Of a stretch of 64,000 nt of DNA, positions 30,301 to 39,875 are shown piece by piece (within the stretch, counting starts at the first letter, position 1; the number at the start of each line of letters is the position of its first letter). The stretch is from Gynuella sunshinyii YC6258 (GTDB lineage: Bacteria; Pseudomonadota; Gammaproteobacteria; Pseudomonadales; Natronospirillaceae). The notes under the pieces are model-generated. The model saw only the letters and a program-made list of their open reading frames with translations, made no database searches and was not told where the DNA came from. Both the position numbers and the translations under genes were made by a program. The stretch covers positions 3,262,593 to 3,326,592 of the forward strand of contig NZ_CP007142.1 in NCBI RefSeq assembly GCF_000940805.1. The letters are read 5' to 3'.

Positions 30301-31092
30301 TTCCACATATGGCCGTAGTTCCTGGGCACCCAGGGCACAGTTCAGCCCCACGCTGACTGGATTGGCATGTTGAATCGAATACCAGAATGCTTCGGTCATC
30401 TGTCCGGACAGCGTTCTTCCGGAAGCATCGGTAATGGTTCCGGAAATCATGATTGGCAGCTCAATCTGGCGCTGCTCGAACACGGTTTTGATCGCATAAA
30501 TTGCCGCTTTGGCGTTCAGGGTATCGAAAGAGGTTTCGATCATCAGCAGGTCGGCATCGCCATCGATCAGACCATTGGCAGCTTCGCTGTAAAGTTCGAC
30601 CATTTCATCGAAACTGGCATTACGCGCTGCCGGGTTATTGACATCAGGAGAAATGGACAGGGTTTTACCGGTCGGCCCCAAAACACCAACGACCCAACGG
30701 GGTTTGTCAGGATTTTTTTCGGTATATTCGTCACAAACAGAGCGCGCCAGCAGGGCACTGGCTTTATTGAGTTCGTAAGCATGTGCCTGCATGCCGTAGT
30801 CGCTTTGCGATGCGGTATTGGCATTAAAGGTATTGGTTTCGATAATATCGGAACCCGCTTCCAGGTAGGCTTTATGGATGCCACGAATAACCTGGGGCTG
30901 AGTGATTGAGAGCAGATCGTTGTTGCCTTTAAGGTCGCTGGGATGATCCACGAACCGCTCGCCACGGTAATCTTTCTCTTCCAGTCGGTAACTTTGAATC
31001 ATGGAGCCCATGGCACCATCGAGAATGAGGATCCGCTGTTTTAGAGCTTGATAAAACTGTTCGATACGCTGCTGGCGTTTGTTTTGACTCAT
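27397..31092 (-). CDS. metH: cobalamin-dependent methionine synthase
   Basis: A 1231-residue modular enzyme that transfers a methyl group from 5-methyltetrahydrofolate via methylcobalamin to homocysteine. Modules in order: homocysteine domain ([13 protein letters not shown] near residue 20; zinc ligands in GLNCALG and [11 protein letters not shown]); pterin domain ([16 protein letters not shown]...); cobalamin cap and Rossmann domain with the B12 ligand motif [17 protein letters not shown]; and the AdoMet reactivation domain ([20 protein letters not shown]). The start [15 protein letters not shown] is chosen, giving about the E. coli length; an ATG eleven codons upstream is possible. I found no cobalamin riboswitch in the short upstream gap. 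Confidence 0.97.
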   Translation of the reverse strand: MSQNKRQQRIEQFYQALKQRILILDGAMGSMIQSYRLEEKDYRGERFVDHPSDLKGNNDLLSITQPQVIRGIHKAYLEAGSDIIETNTFNANTASQSDYGMQAHAYELNKASALLARSVCDEYTEKNPDKPRWVVGVLGPTGKTLSISPDVNNPAARNASFDEMVELYSEAANGLIDGDADLLMIETSFDTLNAKAAIYAIKTVFEQRQIELPIMISGTITDASGRTLSGQMTEAFWYSIQHANPVSVGLNCALGAQELRPYVEVLATNANTHVSAHPNAGLPNEFGEYDETPEQMADVIREFAQSGFLNIVGGCCGTTPAHIRAIAETVKDFPPRTIASPEVSLELSGLEPFKFNEQTLFVNVGERTNVTGSAKFKRLIVEEQFDEALDVARDQVENGAQVIDINMDEGMLDSKAAMEKFCKLIASEPDIAKVPIMVDSSKWEVIEAGLKCIQGKSIVNSISLKEGEEAFLHHARECMKYGAAVVVMAFDETGQADTIERKIDICTRSYNTLINIGFPPQDIIFDPNIFAVATGIEEHNNYAVDFIEATRYIRQNLPHASISGGVSNVSFSFRGNNPVREAIHSVFLYHAVKAGMNMGIVNAGQLVVYDDIPAELKERVEDVVLNRRPDATDRLLEIAEQYRGDGTTVKKEDLEWRSLPVTKRIEHALVKGITSHILEDTEECRLQVNHPIEVIEGPLMDGMNVVGDLFGSGKMFLPQVVKSARVMKQAVAHLIPFIEAEKSSDAKAKGKVLMATVKGDVHDIGKNIVGVVLQCNNFEVIDLGVMVPAEKILQVAKEKDVDIIGLSGLITPSLDEMVHVAKEMQRLDFKVPLMIGGATTSKAHTAVKIEPQYQNDGVVYVTDASRAVSVATSLTSAELKPVYLDERRKEYEMVRERNKNRKAKSLLPYGQAKENALTLNWQEYTPPVPNQPGIHVFDDYPLAELVDYIDWTPFFMTWELHGKYPKILTDEVVGEEATKLFHDAQAMLKQLVEQKLIKARAVIGLWPANRRGADDVVVYRDESRDEVMTTLHHLRQQQTKAEGQPAYSLADFVAPEHSKPDYIGGFVVTAGIGAEALAKQYEAQHDDYNAIMVKALADRFAEAFAERMHERVRTEYWGYNHQQFNNEELIKERYQGVRPAPGYPACPDHTEKAALFNLLNATEHTGVELTGSFAMTPAAAVSGWYFSHPESKYFGVGKIDRDQVRDLAERKGMEVKILERWLAPNLGYEPD

Positions 31093-31292
31093 GAGAATGG
31101 CGTCTCTTTGGTTTACATTGGGCAATAGCGCAAAAGTATATCAAAAAAAATTGATATAGATCTCCCGGTAGTATGAAATTTATTGTTTGGCAGCTTGAAA
31201 TCCTGTCATAGAAACCTGATTGTTTTAGTCTGTTATTTTGTTGTTCTGAGTTATGTTTTAGAATAACGTCACATTTCAATAAGTGAGTTTTT

Positions 31293-31883
31293 ATGAGTAT
31301 CGATATCCGAATCAGCGAGGCAGCTCAAAGTTATCTCGCTGAGTTATTGGCCAAGCAGAACGTTGAAGGTATTGCGGTCAGGATGTTTGTCACCCAGCCG
31401 GGAACCCGTTATGCGGAGACCTGTCTGGCCTACTGCAAGCCAGGCGAAGAAAAGCCTTCAGACGAAAAACTGGTGTTGGAAAAAATCTCTGTTTATCTGG
31501 ATGAGCCGAGCCTGCCTTACCTGGAAGAGGCGGTGGTGGACTTTCAGCAGGAGAAAATGGGTGGACAGCTGACGATCAAGGCCCCCAATGCCAAGATGCC
31601 GAAAGTGACATCTGACAGTCCTTTGAGCGAGCAGATCAAATACCTCCTGTATACCGAAATCAATCCGGGCCTGGCGGCACATGGCGGTGAGATCTCGCTG
31701 GAGGAACTGACGGCAGATAATGTGGCCATCTTGCGCTTTGGTGGCGGTTGTCAGGGATGTTCGGCAGTGGATATGACCCTCAAAGACGGAGTCGAAAAAA
31801 CGCTGCTTGAGCGTTTACCGGATTTGAAGGGTGTGCGGGATGTGACAGACCATACCGTCACCGAAAACGCTTACTACCAGTAA
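31293..31883 (+). CDS. nfuA: Fe-S cluster carrier NfuA
   Basis: A 196-residue iron-sulfur carrier that delivers 4Fe-4S clusters to target apoproteins. The N-terminal degenerate A-type domain (residues 1-95, with [24 protein letters not shown]) lacks the full Cys set. The C-terminal Nfu domain has Cys153-x2-Cys156 in [21 protein letters not shown]. It is divergent from metH, with 200 bases between the two starts, and is followed by its own terminator. Confidence 0.95.
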   Translation: MSIDIRISEAAQSYLAELLAKQNVEGIAVRMFVTQPGTRYAETCLAYCKPGEEKPSDEKLVLEKISVYLDEPSLPYLEEAVVDFQQEKMGGQLTIKAPNAKMPKVTSDSPLSEQIKYLLYTEINPGLAAHGGEISLEELTADNVAILRFGGGCQGCSAVDMTLKDGVEKTLLERLPDLKGVRDVTDHTVTENAYYQ

Positions 31884-31893
31884 GCCGTCTGCC

Positions 31894-31917
31894 AGGCCGT
31901 TATTCAACGGCCTTTTA
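31894..31917 (+). terminator. terminator of nfuA
   Basis: Eight-bp stem AGGCCGTT (31894-31901) / AACGGCCT (31906-31913) with an ATTC loop and a short TTTTAT tail. It touches the stop of the convergent J-domain gene. Confidence 0.75.
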
Positions 31918-32526
31918 TCCGTTCTTTTTATAGAGAGTCTTCAGTGTGCTGTAGGCTTCGAGTACGGGTTTTAGTTTTTCTGCATCTCCGCCTTTGTCCG
32001 GGTGGTGCTGGTTCGCCAGTGAACGGAACCGCTGTTTAATGTCCTCCCAGTTGCATGGGTAGCTCAGTCCCAATACTTTGAAGGCATCTTCTCCGGCCCA
32101 ATGAGCCTTGGCATTGCGCCAGAAGCTCTTAATCAGGTCGTCGACATTTTCCCGGCTGGTTGAGTTGAAGTTGCTGAAGTCGAGATAATATTCTTTGGCG
32201 TGGTTGAAATCTGTCATGGCCTGCAGGTGTAGCGTGCTATTAAAAGGATAAAGGCAGATGTCGATTGGGCCGATGATCAGATGGCCATTCTGATTAAGCC
32301 ACAGAATATCCTGCAGCTGATACAGGGCATTAAACAGGATGAAGTGGGTTTGAAACAGAATCAGCGAGTCTGCCAGATTTTTTTTGGGAAAAACGCCTTC
32401 AAACTCCGTATCCAGATAATTGATCAGTTCAATTTCCTTCATGCCACTAGGATGGGCGCGTAACGTTGTTTCGATGGCAACCAGCAGGTTGGGGTGCAAA
32501 GGGTTTTTAATGGTCTGTGCAGTCAT
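31915..32526 (-). CDS. DnaJ-related protein with C-terminal J domain
   Basis: A 203-residue protein whose last 60 residues form a J domain (DAFKVLGLSYPCNWEDIKQRFRSLANQHHPDKGG), with the essential His-Pro-Asp motif. It would stimulate an Hsp70 partner. The N-terminal 130 residues match the DnaJ-related N-terminal family (HPNLLVAIETTLRAHPSGMKEIELINYLD...ILFQTHFILFNALYQLQD). There is no Gly/Phe region or zinc finger, so it is not DnaJ itself. It overlaps the DUF1853 gene by 4 nt (ATGA) and is translationally coupled to it. The client is unknown. Confidence 0.82.
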   Translation of the reverse strand: MTAQTIKNPLHPNLLVAIETTLRAHPSGMKEIELINYLDTEFEGVFPKKNLADSLILFQTHFILFNALYQLQDILWLNQNGHLIIGPIDICLYPFNSTLHLQAMTDFNHAKEYYLDFSNFNSTSRENVDDLIKSFWRNAKAHWAGEDAFKVLGLSYPCNWEDIKQRFRSLANQHHPDKGGDAEKLKPVLEAYSTLKTLYKKNG

Positions 32527-33326
32527 ACCGTTTGTCCGTTGTTCTGTTCTTCAATGTTTTGCAGCCAGATTTCCGGCACCAGAAATTGACGCTGCCCATT
32601 GTGATTGATCATGATCGGGTACCCCTCAACGGTTTCGAAAGAATAATCCGTTTCCATGGCAATGGGGTCAAGCCAGCTGGATTTGTCCAGATATGCCCTG
32701 CCGTATGGCCACTTGGCCGCGAGTTCCCAGTTGCCGGTCTGGATCGCCGGGTTTACATAGTCCGGCAGCAGGCACTGTCCTTCATAACCAAACAGCCAGC
32801 CTTTAGCATGCATGGCACTGGCCAGGTTTTGTGAAATTCCGTAATGATCCAACTGTGACCGTGCAGCCGGGTGCTCATGGAGTCGCAATTGATGGTTTTT
32901 CATGCGCAGATATTTTTGCAGCAGCGTATCGCGGACATCCGGGCCGTACCATCCCCAGGGAGTCTGAAGGTAAAATTTGACTGCGGCCTCAATGTGCCAG
33001 GCTTGGCCGTCAGGCAGGTATAGAGCAATAAAATCGAGTTCGCCGATTGTTCGGTTGTCGTCATGGATCTGGATGTTTCGACCCAGCAGTTGCCACTCAG
33101 GATGATCTATCAGATAACGTTCAAGCAGTTGCTCAAAGCGAAACCCCAGGCGCCGGGGAAATTCAGGGTCATCTGATTCCAACTGGTCCAGCCTCCATAG
33201 CCACTCAATGCTCCAGGCGTCTGGGCGAAATGGTGAAGGGTAGTACAAAAAAAGATCAGGACTGAACAGGGACCAGGCCAGTTGTCGTGTCCAGGATTGT
33301 TGTAATCGGGGAATCAATTGCCCCAT
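32523..33326 (-). CDS. DUF1853 family protein
   Basis: About 267 residues with the DUF1853 pattern: WTRQLAWSLFSPDLF at the N terminus, LGFRFEQLLERYL near residue 80, IGELDFIALYLPDGQAWHIEAAVKFYLQ near 115, and DTLLQKYLRMKNHQLRL. The central E-L-D-F ... E-x-x-V-K-F-Y arrangement resembles a PD-(D/E)XK nuclease core. This is my inference and is not established for the family. The start is uncertain: an in-frame ATG lies seven codons upstream (33347) and neither has a strong ribosome-binding site. It is the first gene of a two-gene operon with the J-domain protein, divergent from nadK. Confidence 0.8.
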   Translation of the reverse strand: MGQLIPRLQQSWTRQLAWSLFSPDLFLYYPSPFRPDAWSIEWLWRLDQLESDDPEFPRRLGFRFEQLLERYLIDHPEWQLLGRNIQIHDDNRTIGELDFIALYLPDGQAWHIEAAVKFYLQTPWGWYGPDVRDTLLQKYLRMKNHQLRLHEHPAARSQLDHYGISQNLASAMHAKGWLFGYEGQCLLPDYVNPAIQTGNWELAAKWPYGRAYLDKSSWLDPIAMETDYSFETVEGYPIMINHNGQRQFLVPEIWLQNIEEQNNGQTV

Positions 33327-33390
33327 ATCTGACTTTACGCATTTCATTACGGTATGATGCCACGAAAGAACACTTGGTTAGAGCAAATTT

Positions 33391-34278
33391 ATGTCTCATT
33401 TTTCGCGTGTCGGTATTCTGGGTCGTTTGGGTAATGATAATGTCTTAAATACTCTGAAGAACCTGATTCAATTGCTGAGTGACCGGCAAATCCCCTTTAA
33501 AATTGAAGATTTATTAAAGAACACTCTGAGAAACGAAGATGTGGATTATGCCACCAGAGCAGAGCTGGGTGCTTTTGCCGATTTGATCATTGTTGTCGGA
33601 GGCGATGGGACGCTACTCGGTGCCGCGCGTGATATGGCGATTTATGATCTCCCGGTGCTCGGAATTAACCGTGGGCGTCTGGGTTTTTTGACCGATATTA
33701 TGCCGGACCAGATGGAAATGGTGGTTAGCGATGTGTTCTCCGGTAATTTTATCGAAGAACAGCGTTTCCTGTTGGAAGTTAAAGTGCGAAGAGGTGGCGA
33801 GTGGGTCGGCAGCTCTGCAGCCATGAATGACATTGTGCTTCACCCCGGTCAGTCAATCCGAATGATAGAGTTTGAGCTCTTGATTGACGGTCAGTTCGTC
33901 TACAGTCAACGCTCCGATGGACTCATTGTTTCGACACCCACGGGTTCCACGGCTTATGCCTTGTCTGCCGGTGGTCCGCTTATGCATCCCAAATTGAATG
34001 CCATTGTGCTGGTGCCCATGTTTCCGCACACGTTGACCAGTCGGCCATTGGTCGTGGATGGTGATGCGGCCGTATGTGTCCGCATCGGCTATGAAAATGA
34101 TCTGGCACCCCAGGTCAGTTGTGATGCTCAGAATCATCTGGTGACTTTGCAGGGCGATGAACTGCATATCAGCAAGATGTCCCATAGTCTCAGACTGCTG
34201 CATCCTAAGAACTACGATTACTACGAGATTTGTCGTACCAAACTGGGCTGGGGCAGCCGTCTGGGGAACGATGGCTGA
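33391..34278 (+). CDS. nadK: NAD kinase
   Basis: A 295-residue NAD kinase that phosphorylates NAD+ to NADP+. The nucleotide-binding GGDGT motif is at residues 70-74 (VVGGDGTLLGAAR). Further family blocks are GINRGRLGFLTDI, the NDIVLHPG segment, and the substrate region DGLIVSTPTGSTAYALSAGGPLMHP. No extra domains. It is divergent from the DUF1853-J-domain pair, an arrangement known from other gammaproteobacteria. The ribosome-binding site is weak. Confidence 0.95.
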   Translation: MSHFSRVGILGRLGNDNVLNTLKNLIQLLSDRQIPFKIEDLLKNTLRNEDVDYATRAELGAFADLIIVVGGDGTLLGAARDMAIYDLPVLGINRGRLGFLTDIMPDQMEMVVSDVFSGNFIEEQRFLLEVKVRRGGEWVGSSAAMNDIVLHPGQSIRMIEFELLIDGQFVYSQRSDGLIVSTPTGSTAYALSAGGPLMHPKLNAIVLVPMFPHTLTSRPLVVDGDAAVCVRIGYENDLAPQVSCDAQNHLVTLQGDELHISKMSHSLRLLHPKNYDYYEICRTKLGWGSRLGNDG

Positions 34279-34339
34279 TCATCACTTTAACCGGGGTTTA
34301 TGTTAGCATCGCGCAAAATCAAAACAGGTTAAAACCCCG

Positions 34340-34606
34340 ATGGATTACAATACTCTCATCAATCAGATGACCCCCGAAATATACCAAACCCTGAAGAGCA
34401 GCCTGGAGCTGAGCAAGTGGCCCAATGGTCAGCGGATGTCCGAGCAGCAGAAGGAATCCTGCATGGAGGCAATCATTGCTTATGAATATCGGTTTAAGAA
34501 TGAACAGGAGCGCACCGGTTATATTGAGAAGGGTAAAAAGATTACTCAGCAGGGTGTTCAGGAAAGTCCAATCAATTTGATTGATATTCTCCAGGAGGGG
34601 TCATGA
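34340..34606 (+). CDS. DUF1315 (YeaC) family protein
   Basis: An 88-residue soluble protein with the DUF1315 pattern MDYNTLINQMTPEIYQTLKSSLELSKWPNGQRMSEQQKESCMEAIIAYE. Function is unknown in all members. It overlaps the next gene by 4 nt (ATGA) and heads an operon with DUF2797 and pepN, a neighbourhood shared with pseudomonads. Confidence 0.85.
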   Translation: MDYNTLINQMTPEIYQTLKSSLELSKWPNGQRMSEQQKESCMEAIIAYEYRFKNEQERTGYIEKGKKITQQGVQESPINLIDILQEGS

Positions 34607-35472
34607 ACGGCGATCTTTTTGCTTCAGAAGAGATGGTCAGTCATGGAGAGTTTGTACTCGATAAAATGGAAACCCGCCTCACCGCCGATAATCTGGTGCG
34701 CTATGAGCTGGTGTCGGGTGACCGCCGCGTAGCCTTGAATGATTTTCTTGGAAAGTCTGTTGAAGTTCACTTTAGTGGCAGGATTTTCTGCTGTTACTGT
34801 GGTCAGGAAACCAACAAGAGCTTTGGGCAGGGATATTGCTATAAGCATTTTATGGCGCTGGCACAGTGCGATGCCTGCATGATGAGTCCAGAAAAATGCC
34901 ACATTGGCCAGGGCACCTGTCGGGAGCCGGAATGGGCCGAAAACGTCTGCCTGCAGCCACACTATGTGTATCTTGCCAATGCCTCTGATCTCAAAGTGGG
35001 GATTACCCGGGCAGGACAGCTGCCGACCCGATGGATCGATCAGGGTGCGGTGCAGGCGATGCCAGTCGCACGGGTATCGAGCCGTTATTTGTCCGGTTTG
35101 GTAGAGGTGACTTTCAAGCAGAAGGTTGCCGACAAAACCAACTGGCGCGCGATGTTGAAAGGGGATAATGCAGACATTGATCTGCATGCCCGTCGTGATG
35201 AGTTGTTTGCGGATTTGAAGCCTCAGCTTGATGAACTTATTCAGCAATATGGGCGGCAGCATATCCAACTGATTCATCACAGTGAGATACAGGAAATTCG
35301 TTATCCGGTACAGCGTTATCCGGAGAAAATCAGTAGTTTTAATCTGGACAAACAGTCTCTGGTTGCCGGTTTCCTGCAAGGTATCAAAGGTCAATATCTG
35401 ATTTTTGATACGGGTGTTATAAATGTCCGCCGGCATACCGGCTATCAGGTTGAACTGAGAATCCAGGCCTAA
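34603..35472 (+). CDS. DUF2797 family zinc-binding protein
   Basis: A 289-residue member of DUF2797. It has a Cys-rich segment near residues 63-105 (CCYCGQETNKSFGQGYCYKHF...CDACMMSPEKCH), which probably binds zinc. The family core HYVYLANASDLKVGITRAGQLPTRWIDQGA resembles a GIY-YIG-like fold (YLA...KVGIT). It is coupled to the YeaC-like gene upstream and lies 14 nt before pepN. Function is unproven. A 293-codon frame on the opposite strand covers nearly the same bases but is a shadow. Confidence 0.85.
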   Translation: MNGDLFASEEMVSHGEFVLDKMETRLTADNLVRYELVSGDRRVALNDFLGKSVEVHFSGRIFCCYCGQETNKSFGQGYCYKHFMALAQCDACMMSPEKCHIGQGTCREPEWAENVCLQPHYVYLANASDLKVGITRAGQLPTRWIDQGAVQAMPVARVSSRYLSGLVEVTFKQKVADKTNWRAMLKGDNADIDLHARRDELFADLKPQLDELIQQYGRQHIQLIHHSEIQEIRYPVQRYPEKISSFNLDKQSLVAGFLQGIKGQYLIFDTGVINVRRHTGYQVELRIQA

Positions 35473-35486
35473 ATTGAGGTTGTTTA

Positions 35487-38132
35487 ATGAGCCAAACTGA
35501 ACCAAAGACCATTTATTTGAAAGATTATCAGGTGCCTGACCATCTGGTGGATGAGATATTCATGAATGTGAATATCGAAGAGTCGTTTACGATTATCGAA
35601 GCCTCGCTGAAAATCAGGCGAAACCCTGAAGCAAGTAGTAATAAGGCCCCCCTGTGCCTGTATGGTGCCGACCTGGAGACTTTAGCAATAGCCGTTGATG
35701 GGCGCGAACTTTCAGCCTCAGAATATCGTGTTGAAGAAGAAAAACTGTTGATCAGCGACGTACCTGAGTCATTCGAAATCTTCACTCAAGTGAAAATCTA
35801 TCCGGATAAGAATACCAGTCTGGAAGGCTTTTATTTGTCCGGCAGCATGTTATGTACCCAGTGTGAAGCCGAAGGTTTCCGCAAAATTACCTGGTATCCT
35901 GATCGTCCTGATGTGATGGCGGTATTTACCACTCGATTGGAAGCCGACAAGAAAAAGTTTCCGGTATTGCTGGCCAATGGTAATCCGACTGAAAAAGGTG
36001 ATCTTGATAACGGCAGGCACTTTGCCACTTGGCACGACCCCTTCAAAAAGCCCAGTTACCTGTTTGCCATGGTGGCCGGTGACCTGGTGAAGAGCGAGAG
36101 TCAATTTACCACTTGCTCCGGCCGGGTCATCGACATTCATGTTTTTGTCGAACAGCACAATGCGGCAAAGACAGACTTTGCCCATGGTGCTCTGCATCGT
36201 TCCATGCGTTGGGATGAAGAGCGTTTCGGCCGTGAATATGACCTGGATCTGTTTATGATCGTGGCTTCTGACTTCTTTAATATGGGAGCCATGGAAAACA
36301 AAGGTTTGAATATCTTTAACTCCTCAGCTGTGCTGGCAAATGAAAAAACCACTACGGATGAGGCATTCGAGCGCATTGAATCCATTATCGGCCATGAATA
36401 TTTTCACAACTGGTCCGGGAATCGGGTTACCTGTCGTGACTGGTTTCAGTTAAGTCTGAAAGAAGGATTTACGGTTTTTCGTGATGCTGAGTTCACTGCT
36501 GATCTGCATTCCCGTGCGGTCAAACGTGTTGATGACGTAACAATTTTGAAGACCATGCAGTTTGCCCAGGATGCTGGTGCCATGGCGCATCCGGTTCGTC
36601 CCAGCAGCTATATTGAAATCAATAACTTTTATACCCTCACTGTTTATGAGAAAGGCGCCGAAGTTGTTCGCATGATACATACTTTGCTGGGGGGTGAGTT
36701 GTTCCGTAAAGGTTGTGATCACTATTTTGATCACAACGATGGTAAGGCGGCGACCATTGAAGATTTTATTGCCAGTATGCATGCGGTCAGTGGCTTTGAC
36801 TTTACTCAGTTTATGCTCTGGTATGAACAGGCTGGAACCCCAGTGGTGGAAGTCAGTTCCCAATATGATGAAGCCTCTGGTCAATATGAATTAACTTTTA
36901 AGCAGACAGTTCCGGATACCCATGGTCAGACTGGCAAAAAACCGATGCTCATTCCTGTGAAACTCGGATTGTTGGATGAACAGGGAAATGACATTGCGCT
37001 GGATATTGAGCCTTCTGAACAGTTCAATCCAATGACTTCGGTACTTTCCGTGACTCAGGCTGAGCAGACCTTTGTATGTAAACAGGTTCCAGCACGACCT
37101 GTGCCATCATTGTTAAGGGATTTTTCCGCACCGGTGGAGCTGAAATATGCTTATAGTCGTCAGGAGCTGGCGTTCCTGATGGCTAATGACAGCAATGAAT
37201 TTAATCGTTGGGATGCTGCGCAACGATTGATGGTTGATGTATTGCTTGAGCAGATCAAAGGTTTTAAGGATGTGGCGAAAGTGGCAGTTGCTGATGAGCT
37301 GTTGGCAGCGGTGGCAGCAGTATTGTCCGATCAGACCATGGATCTCGCTATAAAAGCCCGTATGCTGGTTTTGCCGGCGGAGCAATATCTGTTTGAACTG
37401 ATGAATCCGGCAGATGTGGATATCATTCATCAGGTGCGTGAGGCGGTTGCCAATGCGATTGCCCGCCGCTATCAGGCAGAGTTCAGGGATCTGTATCAGC
37501 AACTTAACCAAAATAAACCATATGCCTTCAATTTTCAGGATGCTTCTGAGCGCAGCCTGAAAAATATTGCTCTGAGCTACTGGGTTCGTAGTTCTGATCC
37601 CTCAGCGATGACGGCGGTAGAGACTCAGTATCGGGAAAGCGGTAACTTTACTGACCGTTCGCGGGCGTTGGGTCTTATTGTTGACTATGCAGCGATGGAC
37701 GTTCGCCAGCAATATTTGGATGAGTTTCTGGCGCAGTGGAAGCATGATCCGCTAATGGTGCAATACTGGTTCGGATTGCAGGCTGGTAGTGAGAAAACGG
37801 ATCTGGCCGCTATTCAAACGCTCGAAAATAATACTTATTTTGATATCAAGAACCCAAATATTGTGCGTCATCTGATTGGTGCCTTTGCCAATCGAAACCT
37901 GGTGCAATTTCACAAAACAGATGGTAGTGGATATCGTTTTCTGGCGGATAAAATTATTCAGTTGAACAAATCAAATCCGCAAATTGCTTCTCGTATATGC
38001 TCTGTGTTTCAAGGGTTGCCACGGCATACTCCTGAGCGTCAAAAGCTTATGAGAGTGGAATTAAGCCGTATAAAGAGTGAGCCGAAGCTGAGTACAGACG
38101 TCTTCGAAATTATTGATCGAATTTTGTCCTGA
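35487..38132 (+). CDS. pepN: aminopeptidase N
   Basis: An 881-residue M1-family zinc aminopeptidase of the gammaproteobacterial PepN type, removing N-terminal residues from peptides in the cytoplasm. The substrate-anchoring GAMEN is at 267-271. The zinc site is HEYFH (His303, Glu304, His307), with the third ligand Glu326 in LKEGFTVFRDAEF. The C-terminal alpha-helical domain (about 550-881) is complete. It is the third gene of the YeaC-DUF2797-pepN unit and ends at a strong bidirectional terminator. Confidence 0.96.
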   Translation: MSQTEPKTIYLKDYQVPDHLVDEIFMNVNIEESFTIIEASLKIRRNPEASSNKAPLCLYGADLETLAIAVDGRELSASEYRVEEEKLLISDVPESFEIFTQVKIYPDKNTSLEGFYLSGSMLCTQCEAEGFRKITWYPDRPDVMAVFTTRLEADKKKFPVLLANGNPTEKGDLDNGRHFATWHDPFKKPSYLFAMVAGDLVKSESQFTTCSGRVIDIHVFVEQHNAAKTDFAHGALHRSMRWDEERFGREYDLDLFMIVASDFFNMGAMENKGLNIFNSSAVLANEKTTTDEAFERIESIIGHEYFHNWSGNRVTCRDWFQLSLKEGFTVFRDAEFTADLHSRAVKRVDDVTILKTMQFAQDAGAMAHPVRPSSYIEINNFYTLTVYEKGAEVVRMIHTLLGGELFRKGCDHYFDHNDGKAATIEDFIASMHAVSGFDFTQFMLWYEQAGTPVVEVSSQYDEASGQYELTFKQTVPDTHGQTGKKPMLIPVKLGLLDEQGNDIALDIEPSEQFNPMTSVLSVTQAEQTFVCKQVPARPVPSLLRDFSAPVELKYAYSRQELAFLMANDSNEFNRWDAAQRLMVDVLLEQIKGFKDVAKVAVADELLAAVAAVLSDQTMDLAIKARMLVLPAEQYLFELMNPADVDIIHQVREAVANAIARRYQAEFRDLYQQLNQNKPYAFNFQDASERSLKNIALSYWVRSSDPSAMTAVETQYRESGNFTDRSRALGLIVDYAAMDVRQQYLDEFLAQWKHDPLMVQYWFGLQAGSEKTDLAAIQTLENNTYFDIKNPNIVRHLIGAFANRNLVQFHKTDGSGYRFLADKIIQLNKSNPQIASRICSVFQGLPRHTPERQKLMRVELSRIKSEPKLSTDVFEIIDRILS

Positions 38133-38154
38133 GTATTTGTATCTGCTCAGAAAA

Positions 38155-38182
38155 AGAAAAAGCGCCAATAAGGCGCTTTTTC
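38155..38182. terminator. bidirectional terminator between pepN and rmf
   Basis: Stem AAAAAGCGCC / GGCGCTTTTT with a short AATAA loop, T-tailed on both strands, centred at 38169 between the convergent pepN and rmf genes. Confidence 0.9.
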
Positions 38183-38208
38183 TTTCCAAATCTGATTGAG
38201 TAACAGAA

Positions 38209-38421
38209 TTACCGCATGGTGATTTCTGCTATTCGATGAATACCGCGGACTCCGGTGAGACCATCCCAGTTATCCACTCGTCCTTCCCGCCAGCCATTCA
38301 GCCATTCCTGATGTTCAGTAGGATTTACTTTGGGACAACTATCTTTCGACTTTCCTTCAACACCTGCCATATAGCCTTTTTGAAATGCTCTCTCCATACG
38401 ATCACGCTTTTGTCTTCTCAT
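38209..38421 (-). CDS. rmf: ribosome modulation factor
   Basis: A 70-residue basic protein that pairs ribosomes into inactive 100S dimers in stationary phase. Family-diagnostic segments are MRRQKRDRMERAFQKGYMAGVEGKSKDSCP and WLNGWREGRVDNWDGLTGVRGIHRI. It is found only in gammaproteobacteria, which supports the taxonomic placement. It lies convergent to pepN and has a long upstream region suited to its usual growth-phase and stringent control. Confidence 0.93.
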   Translation of the reverse strand: MRRQKRDRMERAFQKGYMAGVEGKSKDSCPKVNPTEHQEWLNGWREGRVDNWDGLTGVRGIHRIAEITMR

Positions 38422-38775
38422 AAACTGACCTCTTGTGTCTATTTGGGTATCTTCAGTTTGTGATAAGGGCCTTAAGCCCCGCTGTCACACTAAAACTCAA
38501 ATCATGTCGGGTCGATGAATTTTTTATTCTAAATATCGTTTTATTAAAAGCTGAAAGAATATTGCAATATTTATATGGTAGAGCCGGCCATGTTTCAATG
38601 GCTTAGGTTGAAAACAAGTTGTCGCTTATCTGTAATGGTTATTTAAAGTAAAGCCGTTATCGAAAATTCGTCTGAGGGCTGAAGTGAGGGGCTGATTATT
38701 ATTTGACAATTCTGTTTGCCTGATCTTTTAAGCCGAGCCCCTTGGAATCGGGGCCGGCAGGACAGGAGTATGGTT
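38422..38775. other. rmf upstream region, no gene
   Basis: 354 bases upstream of rmf (minus strand) and downstream of the formate-channel gene (minus strand). It contains the AT-rich stretch 38500-38580, probably the rmf promoter region. A GC-rich hairpin lies at 38732-38758 (GCCG-A-GCCCC / GGGGC-CGGC), possibly the end of the channel transcript although a T run is lacking. Confidence 0.5.
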
Positions 38776-39666
38776 TCAGGCGTTCTGTTCTGAGGTGGTT
38801 TTTGTGACTTCAATCTGAGCCTGATTCATGTGTGGCTGGCGATAAATTTTCCAGTAAGTCAGTCCGACCATGAGGCCGCCGCCAATAATATTACCGATGG
38901 TCACTGGCAACAGGTTTTTGAGTAGAAAGTTGCTAATGGTCAGATCCTGGTAGGCTGACTGTCCCACGTTTGCCATATCCCAGAACTCAGCTGGCGAGAA
39001 GTGCGCAATGGACATGCCAAGAGGAATCATAAACATGTTCGCCACGCAGTGTTCGAAGCCACCCGCGACAAACATCGCCACCGGCATCATAACGATCAGA
39101 GCTTTTTCGAAGTTATTCTTACAGCCATAACTCATCCAGACGGCCAGACAGACCATCAGGTTACACAGTATGCCAAGAGCGACTGCTTCAACGAAGGTAT
39201 GATGTAACTTGTGTTGGGCGATATTCATGGCGTTTACGCCCCATGCGCCATGGTCTGCGGTTTGTTGGCCGGCGGCGAAGACAATCGCGACCAGTAATAA
39301 AGAACCCACCAGGTTACCAAAATAGACGACTACCCAGGTTTTCAGCACCGTTGCTCCGCTGGCTTTGCGACTGGCCCAGGCAACAGTAGTCAAAACCGTA
39401 CTGGTAAACAGTTCGCCACCACAGGTGACCAGCAACATCAGACCCAGGCTGAAGCACAAACCTCCGATGAGCTTGCTCACTCCCCAGGCCATGTCGCCGG
39501 CACCAGTAGTGACCGTAATGTAAAACACAAATCCAAGACCGATAAACAAGCCAGCAGTGATGGCCAGAAGAAAGGTGGTTTTCGGATCTTTGAGGGCTTT
39601 ATAGGTGAGTTGTTGTTCAGCGATTTCTGTAAGTTCTGCGGGTGAGACCCATTGATTTTGAGACAT
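38776..39666 (-). CDS. focA: formate/nitrite channel, FocA/NirC family
   Basis: About 296 residues with the six-helix formate/nitrite transporter fold, a pentameric anion channel in the inner membrane. Characteristic stretches are ITAGLFIGLGFVFYITVTTGAG, the periplasmic GGLCFSLGLMLLVTCGGELFTST, FGNLVGSLL, ALGILCNLMVCLAVWMSYG, and GGFEHCVANMF with the conserved His of the pore. Closer in feel to FocA than to NirC, but substrate cannot be settled by reading. There is no pyruvate-formate lyase gene beside it. Start MSQNQWVSPAEL is preferred; an ATG four codons upstream exists. Confidence 0.88.
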   Translation of the reverse strand: MSQNQWVSPAELTEIAEQQLTYKALKDPKTTFLLAITAGLFIGLGFVFYITVTTGAGDMAWGVSKLIGGLCFSLGLMLLVTCGGELFTSTVLTTVAWASRKASGATVLKTWVVVYFGNLVGSLLLVAIVFAAGQQTADHGAWGVNAMNIAQHKLHHTFVEAVALGILCNLMVCLAVWMSYGCKNNFEKALIVMMPVAMFVAGGFEHCVANMFMIPLGMSIAHFSPAEFWDMANVGQSAYQDLTISNFLLKNLLPVTIGNIIGGGLMVGLTYWKIYRQPHMNQAQIEVTKTTSEQNA

Positions 39667-39838
39667 AGCGTTACACAAAGAATCTGGTTTATGGATGAAT
39701 TAAACAGATCATATCTTAGCCAGCTATGCTGTGGGCTTTATTGATTCGCATCATTTGCTGTTAGTTTACCGCCAATTCTGATGATATTTCAGAATAATGA
39801 ATTGTCTTTTGGTCTGACCAGATAAATGTGATGGATAT

Positions 39839-39860
39839 GGCCAGGCATATTTGCCTGGCC
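39839..39860 (-). terminator. probable terminator hairpin after the polygalacturonase gene
   Basis: Nine-bp stem GGCCAGGCA (39839-39847) / TGCCTGGCC (39852-39860) with a TATT loop, 16 nt beyond the GH28 stop. The T run on the minus strand is poor, so the call is moderate. Confidence 0.55.
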
Positions 39861-39875
39861 GGAAGGTGTCAGTGT

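Noticed and set aside
31093-31292. Possible cobalamin riboswitch before metH
   Set aside because: The gap is only 200 bases, shared with the nfuA promoter, and I saw no B12-box-like element.
34624-35505. 293-codon frame antisense to the DUF2797 gene
   Set aside because: The plus-strand gene has a clear family pattern, ATGA coupling and operon context; the antisense frame matches nothing.
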